Origin: Microcyclospora pomicola
Lineage: Eukaryota; Ascomycota; Dothideomycetes; Capnodiales
Direction: 5' to 3'
Assembly (NCBI GenBank): GCA_002786065.1
Contig: NHNY01000008.1
Coordinates: 558,001 to 622,000, forward strand
DNA: 64,000 bases
Below the pieces are notes generated by a model. That model was given only the letters and a program-made list of their open reading frames with translations, did not search any database and was not told the origin of the DNA. Shown here one piece after another: positions 56,375 to 64,000 of this stretch. Within the stretch, counting starts at the first letter, position 1; every line of letters begins with the position of its first letter. The position numbers and the translations under genes were made by a program.

Positions 56375-56773
56375 GCTCATCCTCCTTCGATCTCGAATGA
56401 CGGCCGTTGATTGTGGGTCGGCGTTTAAGGCGAAAGACGATATCCCAATCTGAAATATGCGCGCGACACGACAGGCTTTTTCTTGTCGACTGCAGGATGA
56501 TGATTGATCATCTACAAGAACATGAGTACAACGAATAATAATATATTGCCTTCTTCTATGATCTCACAAGTACAGTGTGCCAGCCATTGGACTGATTTCG
56601 GCCGTCTCCGATAAGATGAGCTTCGTCTATGGGCCTGCAGCGCACCATTATTCCCCGCGTACCCCACAGGACTTCCACAGCTCTAGATTGCTTGGTCCAG
56701 CACCTATCTACTTCAACTAAACTGTTCCCAATAGATCAATGTACATCCATTCTTTTGCGCCAACAAGCTCAAT
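56375..56773 (+). promoter_or_regulatory. Urease upstream region
   Basis: 399 bases between the Rax1-like stop and the urease ATG. No TATA box or repeat stands out. Confidence 0.35.
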
Positions 56774-59448
56774 ATGCAGTTGGTACCAAAAGAGGTAAGT
56801 TGGTCTCGTCCCAACCCAGAAATCGACTGACGTTCTACGTCCGATAGATCGACAAGTTGGTGATCAGCCAACTCGGCTTCCAAGCTCAAAAACGGTTGGC
56901 TCGTGGAGTACGACTGAACCATGCCGAAGCTCTTGCTTTGATCGCCAACGTCCTTCAAGAATTGATCCGCGATGGCGAGCACAGCGTTGCCGACCTCATG
57001 GCCCTGGGCTCCACGCTTCTGGGCCGTCGCCATGTCCTCCCCTCCGTCCCGCACACCTTGACCGAGCTACAGGTAGAGGGCACATTCCGCATGGGCACCT
57101 ATCTGGTCACGGTGCACAATCCTATCGCCGGCGACGATGGCAACCTCGAGCGCGCGCTGTACGGCTCCTTCCTACCAGTTCCCCAAACTCAGCCTGGACA
57201 GAAAGACTTGTTTCCTTGGCCCCCTCTAGAAGGAATGGACATGTATGGGGATGAGAAGATGCCCGGCGCGGTGATAGCAGTCAAGGGGGAAAAGAGTCGG
57301 ATCGTGTTGAACGAGGGCAGGAAGAGGATAAAGCTTCGAGTGACGAGCAAAGGCGATCGACCCATCCAGGTCGGAAGTCACTACCACTTTATTGAGGTGA
57401 ATCCGAAGTTGGAGTTCGATCGCGTGAGGGTGCATGGGTATCGACTAGACATTGCGGCGGGAACGAGTGTCCGTTTCGAGCCGGGAGATGCGAAGACGGT
57501 GACACTGGTGCAGATTGCTGGGAACCAGGTGATCAAGGGCGGTAACGGAATGGCTACGGGTAGCATACACGACGAGTCGATTACGAATGCTGTGGTTCAA
57601 CGACTGCAGGATGGTGGCTTCTTGCATGTCCATGAGCCGGCCGCGGATATGGTGCTCGAGCCGCCCAGCATGGAACGCGAGGCGTATATTGCAATGTTCG
57701 GTCCGACCGTCGGAGATCGTGTGAGACTTGGTGCTACTGATCTGTGGATCAAGGTCGAGAAGGATCTCACTGTGTATGGAGATGAGTGCACGTTTGGCGG
57801 AGGCAAGACCATCCGAGATGGAATGGGTCAAGCGGCGGGCGTGCCAGACAAAGAGTGCTTGGATACAGTCATCACAAATGCGCTGATCGTGGACTGGTCG
57901 GGCGTGTACAAGGCTGATATCGGAATCAAAGATGGCATAATCACTGGCATTGGGAAGGCTGGTAACCCGGATATCATGCAGGGAGTCTACAAGGATATGG
58001 TCATTGGCGCCAACACAGACGTCGTTGCTGGCGAAGGCAAGATCATCACCGCTGGAGGATTCGATAGCCACATCCATTTCATCTGCCCTCAACAGGCGTA
58101 CGAGTCCATTGCTTCTGGCGTCACGACTATGTTGGGAGGTGGCACAGGACCAAGCACGGGTACAAATGCAACGACATGTACCCCTGGCGCGACTCACATC
58201 AAGAACATGCTTGAAGCTATCGATAGTTTGCCGCTCAATATCGGTATCACTGGAAAAGGAAACGATTCTGAAGTCGGTCCGCTGCGCGAACAAGTGGAAG
58301 CAGGTGTCTGTGGTCTCAAGCTGCATGAGGATTGGGGCACGACTCCAATGGCCATCGACACTTGTCTGACTGTTTGTGACGAGCATGACATTCAATGTTT
58401 GATCCATACTGATACGCTCAACGAGTCTGGCTTTGTCGAGACCACCGTTGCAGCCTTCAAGAACCGAACGATCCATACTTACCATACTGAAGGCGCCGGA
58501 GGCGGCCATGCGCCAGACATCATCTCCGTCGTCGAGCATGACAATGTTCTTCCTTCGTCCACGAACCCCACCCGCCCCTATACCGGTAACACTCTCGACG
58601 AGCATCTCGATATGCTCATGGTCTGTCACCATCTCTCCCGTAACATCCCCGAAGACGTCGCCTTTGCAGAGTCTCGCATCCGCGCCGAGACCATCGCAGC
58701 CGAAGACGTCCTCCACGATCTTGGCGCCATCAGCATGATGTCCTCGGACTCCCAGGCCATGGGCCGCTGTGGCGAAGTCATCCTGCGCACCTGGAACACT
58801 GCACACAAGAACAAAGTCCAGCGGGGCCCTCTTCCTGAAGACGCAGGCACTGACGCCGACAACTTCCGTGTCAAACGCTACATCGCCAAATACACCATCA
58901 ATCCCGCCATCGCGCAAGGCATGGCCCACCTCATTGGCTCCGTGGAAGTCGGCAAACTCGCCGATCTCGTGCTCTGGCGCCCAGCGTCCTTCGGTGCCAA
59001 GCCAGCCCAGATCATGAAGGGCGGCATGGTGTCGTGGTCGCAGATGGGCGACCCCAACGCCAGCATCCCCACCGTCGAGCCCGTCCTCATGCGGCCCATG
59101 TTCGGCGCCATGGTGCCCAGCACCAGCATCACATGGGTCAGCCAGGCGAGCATCACGCGAGTGAAGCAAGAATACGGGCTCCGGAAACGCGTCGAGGCCG
59201 TCAAGGCGTGTCGGAGCATCGGCAAACGCGATATGAAGTGGAACGACGCTCGGCCGAAGATGAAGGTGGATGCGGAGAGATATGTAAGTCTGTCCCCTTT
59301 TTCGTCATGGGAGCGCTGGTGGAGGTGTGTGATAGATATCTTTGCTGACTTCTTCTCGCTTCTACAGCACGTCGAGGCAGATGGTGTGCTCATGACCGCC
59401 GAGCCTGCGACTACCTTGCCGTTGACGCAGGCTTATTTCGTGTATTAG
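56774..59448 (+). CDS. ure1: Urease, single-chain fungal type
   Basis: Exons are 56774-56794 (only 21 nt), 56848-59283 and 59368-59448; introns are 53 and 84 nt, giving 845 residues. The second intron is a multiple of three without stops, so an unspliced model keeps 28 extra residues. The protein fuses gamma, beta and alpha parts as in plants and fungi. Nickel-site and catalytic residues are present: H415-x-H417 (FDSHIHF), bridging K498 (GLKLHED), H527, H553, flap C600-H601 and the SSDSQAMGR aspartate. It splits urea to ammonia and carbamate in the cytosol. No UreD/F/G-type accessory genes lie in this window. The first exon encodes MQLVPKE, which continues into [11 protein letters not shown] as in other fungal ureases. 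Confidence 0.97.
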
Positions 59449-59816
59449 GTTGGCAGGTGCTAGTCGTGTGTTATGCAAAGGGGGGTTCGGAAGGTGGCAG
59501 ATTTTCATTGCAAAGCGGGCGCTGTTCGAATCATCACCACCAAACGAACCATTTTGTTCTTTTCCAGGGAATGTCCCATCATCTTCGGTCAAACATCGTT
59601 GCTATGTGATTTATCGTATCTTCATTCTGGAAATGTACGGACTGTAAGTCTCAACACGAAAAGGGATTGTATCTACAGACCCATTATATACCCATCGTCC
59701 GCGTCTCATCATCCCTGAAAAAGATCTCGTTCGCGTCATCCCTACCAGCCCACGAGCATGTCACAGGACCCTGAACATCAACATTCCTGCGGCTCGACTA
59801 CATCCCTCCAGCCCGC
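59449..59816. other. Convergent 3' intergenic region
   Basis: 368 bases between the 3' ends of urease (+) and the HMG-box gene (-). Nothing else is visible. Confidence 0.5.
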
Positions 59817-61127
59817 TCACTCCTCCTCTGCCCCCTTCCGCTTCTTCCGCTCCTTCTTCTCCTTCTTCTTTTTCTCCGACGCCGGCGCCGGCGCACTCGT
59901 CTCCGCTTCCTCGGCGTCCTTCCGCTGCTCCTCGATCAGCTGCTCCGCCGCCTTCTCCTCGTTCGTCTTGCGCCCGCGCTTCTTCTTCGGCTCGCTGGCG
60001 GGGGCCGCGGCGCCGTCGGCCGCGTCAGATTTCCGCTTGCGCTTGCGCTCGGGCGAGGACGATGGGACGGCCGCTGCGGCATCGGGCGCGTCGTCGCTGG
60101 AGAACTTGGTCGTCGCGGGCGCGTTGATGGAGCTGAACTTGGGGGTGGGTGGGACGTCTTTTGCGGCGGCTTTCGTGGCCTTGGCGGTGGGTTTCTTCAG
60201 CGCGGATTTGGGCGTCTTCTTCGCGAGGTCCGGAGAGCTGGCGGCGCGCTTTGCAGGCGTTGAAGCAGCTTTTGGTTTCGATTGCTCATCTTCGTCGTCG
60301 TCGTCATCGTCGGATGAGTCGGTTGAGTCGTCGTCAACCTCGTCGCCCTTGGCCGCTTTCTTCAGAGCTTTGCTGCCGAGTGCTGGCACTTCATGGTCGT
60401 CATCTTGCGCCGCCAGCTCTTCGACCGACGCGAGCGCGAGCTTCTGCTCGCCAGGCCCGAGCTCGCCACCGCTCTGCATGAACTTGCGCAATTCTTGCGC
60501 GTAGGCGATGCGCGCCTGCTGATATTCATCCTTGTATACTTGTCGCGCTGACTCGTCCAGCTGGTTCCAGCGTTCAGTAGCGATCTTCGAGACTTCGCCT
60601 CCGGCATGCTTGACGCCGTCGTCCTTTGCGGCGAACTCTTTCGCAATCAACGGGCGCTGATCGCGCAGGTAGAGGAAGTACGCGGTCTGCGGTCGCTTAG
60701 GCGCGTCGGGGTTGCGCGCCCTCGGACCTCGTTTCTTCTTGATCTTGCCATCTTCGCCTTCGGTCGTAGTCGCAGTCACAGGTGCAATTGCAGACTTTGC
60801 GCCGTTGATCAGAAGCTGCTGCGTCGCGGACGAGAGCGCGTGGAAGGGCTGGTTCAGGTAGGAGACATCGAGCGGCGTGTCGCCGGCAATAACGGCGTCA
60901 GTATGCTCGATGTAGGCCTTGACTGCCTTGTCGATACTCGACGAGAGCTTGGTGTAGGCGGAGACGAGCTAAGCAGCCTTGTCAGCAGCGATCGCGCGCA
61001 AGGTAGTGGTTGTCATGCGGCGCAGGCCATGTTGATGGGGATTCAAACTTACCGCGTCGCGCGTGCGCACAAATTCGCTCATGTTGACAGTGACCTGCTT
61101 CATGTCCGGGGGCAGCGAGGTGGCCAT
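59817..61127 (-). CDS. HMG-box chromatin protein
   Basis: Exons are 61127-61053 and 60968-59817, with an 84-nt intron, giving 408 residues. A helical N-terminal region (about 10-85) is followed by a basic linker and an HMG box at about 116-190 with APKRPQTAYFLYLRDQR and RWNQLDESARQVYKDEY. The C-terminal half is low-complexity: an acidic stretch (DDDSTDSSDDDDDDEDE), then Lys/Ala-rich blocks and a final run of Lys and Glu. HMG-box proteins bend DNA or bind chromatin. The N-terminal helical region plus one HMG box is common in fungal proteins of this kind. I cannot name a precise orthologue. It is read divergently from the Ada-like gene. Confidence 0.85.
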
Positions 61128-61627
61128 GATGATCCAAGTAGTTATGCTGCTATGGATATGGAACGGAATGCGCAAGTCAGTTGCGACGGCGCGTGATGAT
61201 GTTTGTTATGGTCGCCGGATGTGGCTGGTTGCGACGGGGCGGGTGGGAGCGCTAGGGCGGGGACTCTCCGATCTGATAGAACTAATCATCCCATCGAGAC
61301 TTTTCTCGTTCTTCACATCTTGCTATCAGAACAAGGTGAGGCTTGCACAGCAGCATATCCATCAACTCAGTTCGAGAGAGCCAACATATCATCCCTTCTG
61401 GATTCTGACGATACTATGCTCACCAAGAATGCTGAAGAGCTGGAGCAGTAGTCCAAGGCATAAAGTTCGCGTCTTCTCATTGGTCACTTCCACATCATTC
61501 GTCCCGCTTACTCTGTAGCTCTCTCCATCGTCACACCACTGCTCTTGTTCGTATATATATACATTATATCCCATTTTCCGATCTTACAATCTTCTCTTTT
61601 CATTACTTCTCTTCGCTTACTTCAATC
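61128..61627. promoter_or_regulatory. Divergent promoter of the HMG-box and Ada-like genes
   Basis: 500 bases. A TATATATAT run at 61552-61560 lies about 70 bases upstream of the Ada-like ATG at 61628, followed by a C/T-rich leader. Confidence 0.5.
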
Positions 61628-62467
61628 ATGGCTGTGAGCTTAGCGGAAGATCGATGGCGTTGCATTCGCTCGCGCATCGCTAACACAACCTTCGTCTATG
61701 CCGTTAAATCAACCGGTATATATTGTCTATCCAATTGTCCTGGTCGCTTGGCCAGAAGAGCCAACGTTGACTTCTACGACACTTCCGCTCTCGCTCAAAA
61801 TGCTGGCTTTCGGGCTTGTAAGCGCTGCCGACCTGATCAACAGGGAGCGGCGATGGACCTTGGAGAGCAGCATGCCAAGCGTCGAGCCACCGCAAAAGCC
61901 AAAGCAGTAATGTCAAGATCACCCGGGACTATGGCGTGGAAAGATGTGGCGAAAGAGGTGGGCTTGACCCCTAGGTACCTATTTGAGGCTTTCAAAAGCG
62001 TTGAAGGTGTTACCCCTGGAGTGTATGCAGGCACTCTTCAAGCAACCTCGGGTTGTAGCGACTCAGGAAGCCCCATGAGTGCTGGCAATCGCTACACAGC
62101 AGGTATCACACCAGATCTAAATGGTGTATCAGAACTTTCGGAACAGGCTCTTGATTTCGTGTTCTCGCAAGACGACCAAGACGCCATTGATCTGCTTCTG
62201 TATTCGACAATCTCGGACAGTTTCGAAGCGGTAGACTCTTCGTGCCCGGGCCTTTCACCCTCTGAAGACCCACTCACGCCGTCAGAAACCGTTCTCGATT
62301 TCTCTCCTCCATTGAATGGCACTGCGAAGTACGACAATGGCTTGAAGACCGGATCCTCCCCCGACGAATGTCAAGATCTAGACCTAAGTGTACATCCATC
62401 GGGCTGCACATCCGAATCGGTGGACGATTGGAGCTCTTGGGTCGACCTCGAAATGATCCCTGCATGA
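61628..62467 (+). CDS. Ada-like protein: methylphosphotriester-type zinc domain plus AraC-type helix-turn-helix
   Basis: This single-exon gene codes for 279 residues. Residues 1-75 form an Ada zinc-binding domain with Cys at 33, 37, 64 and 67, the same spacing as the four zinc Cys of E. coli Ada (38, 42, 69, 72), in the TGIYCLSNCP and GFRACKRCRPD contexts. In Ada, the first of these Cys takes methyl groups from DNA phosphotriesters. Residues about 95-140 match an AraC-type helix-turn-helix (MAWKDVAKEVGLTPRYLFEAFKSVEGVTPGVY). There is no alkyltransferase domain (no PCHR motif). The C-terminal 130 residues are acidic and Ser/Pro-rich, a possible activation region. It may sense methylation damage and switch on repair genes. 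Divergent from the HMG-box gene. Confidence 0.88.
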   Translation: MAVSLAEDRWRCIRSRIANTTFVYAVKSTGIYCLSNCPGRLARRANVDFYDTSALAQNAGFRACKRCRPDQQGAAMDLGEQHAKRRATAKAKAVMSRSPGTMAWKDVAKEVGLTPRYLFEAFKSVEGVTPGVYAGTLQATSGCSDSGSPMSAGNRYTAGITPDLNGVSELSEQALDFVFSQDDQDAIDLLLYSTISDSFEAVDSSCPGLSPSEDPLTPSETVLDFSPPLNGTAKYDNGLKTGSSPDECQDLDLSVHPSGCTSESVDDWSSWVDLEMIPA

Positions 62468-64000
62468 GCGTATGAGAAGGAAGATGAGCATTTTGCCGCT
62501 GGTGGCAATCGGCAAAATGTCCTGGTCAGATCACGCAGAGCAGATATCGCTACACATGCAAAAATAGCAAGACGTCAAAGCTAGAGTTGGGTCACAAGCC
62601 TTTAACTCAAGCGATTCTCCTTGCTGACGCTTGGATTCTGTCAGCTCATCACTCGTCAGCGTGGTATTGAGAGGTCGCAAGCGGCTTGAGTTTGCTTCAT
62701 CGAGCAACCTCTAATGACAATTACGGCTTCAGACAATAGTCCAGCCCAGGATGGCCGGATAACCACACTTTGCAGACGCAGCCAAACAGACCAGACTCAT
62801 CCCAGGCAGTCACAGTAATCAATGATTGTATGCATGGACCTCTGCTCTGAAACATGCTCGTTTCCAAACCAGCCTCGTGCTCGAAGTAAAATGAACGGAC
62901 AATAGCAAGACAAACAACAGCACGAGCTGAACTTGCGCAAACAGTCCGAAGGGACGCTCTTCACACTGTCAAATCGGAGCATTTACATCTCCGAAGCTTT
63001 GTCGCAGCAAAATTATGATTGAGACTGTTTGCCAGGGATTTTGACTGCACGATCTAAGACACAATTGTTTTGTCTTGAGCTGTTTGTGACATTAACTGTT
63101 TGCTGAGACATTTGGCTCAGCCAGAAGCTTGCTTTCTATGTGTTATAGATGACGAAGAGGTATATATTCTCTCTCGTCAACCGCTCAATGCCCAATCTTT
63201 CTTCCACATCAGCCAACACTTCTCTTCCTTCAGCCTACTCTATATCTAGTTCCACAACAACAACCATCGACCCGTTGATAAGCATGCTCTACGTTTGCTC
63301 CAGCAGTCAGACAACATTTCGCATGGCGCAGGCCAGACGTATGACAGAGCGATCTTGGCTATCGACCTACCTACACAACAGTGTATACATACAACTCTGG
63401 CCTTCAACACGGAGACGACTTTATCTCCTCGTTCCCGACGCACGTCCTCACGCAATAAGCTTTGCTACGTCCTATCGCGCCTATAGATGGCTCTCTCCTG
63501 AACGTGTCAAGCACGAGGTCTTCCGCCGCTTCACCTCGTGTTCCAATTCGACGAGGTCTCACACCCTGAGTCACGAAGACAGTAACATGCAACCGATCGC
63601 AACCGGCTCCTAACTGCTCCCGATCATGTATCGTCTCATGTAATCTAGCGCGTTCGACAATCCAAGTGCTTCCTCGCTTCGGGGTTCTGAGGATGGCCAG
63701 TCACTGCCTCTTATGTGGCAGGCCTGTCGGGAACCCTCCTTCGCGCTATATCGACTGCCATCACACTGGAAATCAGCGCACAACCTCGTCAACTCAAGCC
63801 TCGAAACGGAGAAGGTTTTGGGTTATCGGGGAAAGTATTTTGGCACCTCCTTCATGCTGTCGAGCTGGAACACTATCAGGATGCCGTTCGCACGCTTTGC
63901 TTGATACAGCTTACGAACAATCGGGCTGCGTGACCCTACTACCTTCGGCGCCACGTTCGCAGGGTATTTAACATTACACTGCATAAGTCTTGGTCTCCAA
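62468..64000. other. Right-edge region without a supported gene
   Basis: 1.5 kb to the window edge. A TATATATT element at 63161-63168 is followed by a C/T-rich stretch and several overlapping short open frames in 63149-63613, none of them recognisable. This could be the promoter and first exons of an unmodelled gene or non-coding sequence. No repeat was seen. Confidence 0.35.

Noticed and set aside
57445-59169. A 574-codon open frame antisense to urease
   Set aside because: It mirrors the codon structure of a highly conserved enzyme and has no recognisable domain; GC-biased third positions often leave the antisense frame open.
59758-60504. Plus-strand Ser-rich frame antisense to the HMG-box gene
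   Set aside because: Its Ser/Phe-rich content is the complement of Lys/Glu/Ala-rich low-complexity codons in the real gene.

Overview
The window looks like a gene-dense nuclear contig from a filamentous ascomycete. Introns are short (about 45-85 nt) with GT...AG ends and CTRAY-type branch points. Genes alternate strands and are separated by 0.3-1 kb. Product types such as Zn2Cys6 and Clr5-domain regulators, GH55 glucanase, L-arabinitol dehydrogenase and a single-chain urease are typical of Pezizomycotina. Dothideomycetes is my best guess from general resemblance, but I cannot prove a class or species from sequence alone. I reconstructed 26 protein-coding genes, 17 of them with introns. I found no convincing tRNA, rRNA, CRISPR array or mobile element.

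Layout. 0-19 kb holds an Stb6-like protein with a C-terminal CAAX-like motif, an F-box protein, a copper amine oxidase, a ketopantoate reductase-family enzyme, a secreted GH55 beta-1,3-glucanase, the mitofusin Fzo1 and a Clr5-domain protein. 19.7-35.7 kb is a compact accessory block: a salicylate hydroxylase-type FAD monooxygenase, a 2,3-dihydroxybenzoate decarboxylase-type amidohydrolase, a dienelactone hydrolase-like protein, a flavin-containing monooxygenase, an SDR, two Zn2Cys6 regulators and an MFS transporter. 36.5-64 kb is mostly housekeeping: a Ser/Thr-rich secreted protein, Nup85, L-arabinitol 4-dehydrogenase, a quinone oxidoreductase-like MDR, the ubiquilin Dsk2, a TM9/EMP70 protein, the succinate dehydrogenase anchor Sdh4, mitochondrial processing peptidase beta, an Rax1-like RGS/membrane protein, urease, an HMG-box protein and an Ada-like zinc/HTH regulator. 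The last 1.5 kb has no gene I can support.

How genes may work together. In the 16-kb block, salicylate hydroxylase and 2,3-dihydroxybenzoate decarboxylase would both deliver catechol (family knowledge). The two monooxygenases, the SDR and the hydrolase could feed into or out of that pool, with the transporter and two regulators alongside. There is no PKS or NRPS backbone, so a catabolic or detoxification cluster for aromatic acids is the most economical reading (inference). Two divergent promoters inside it carry clustered CGG/CCG triplets of the kind zinc-cluster regulators bind. One regulator has a reading-frame problem that needs transcript data. Sdh4 and MPP-beta share a divergent promoter with a CCAAT box.
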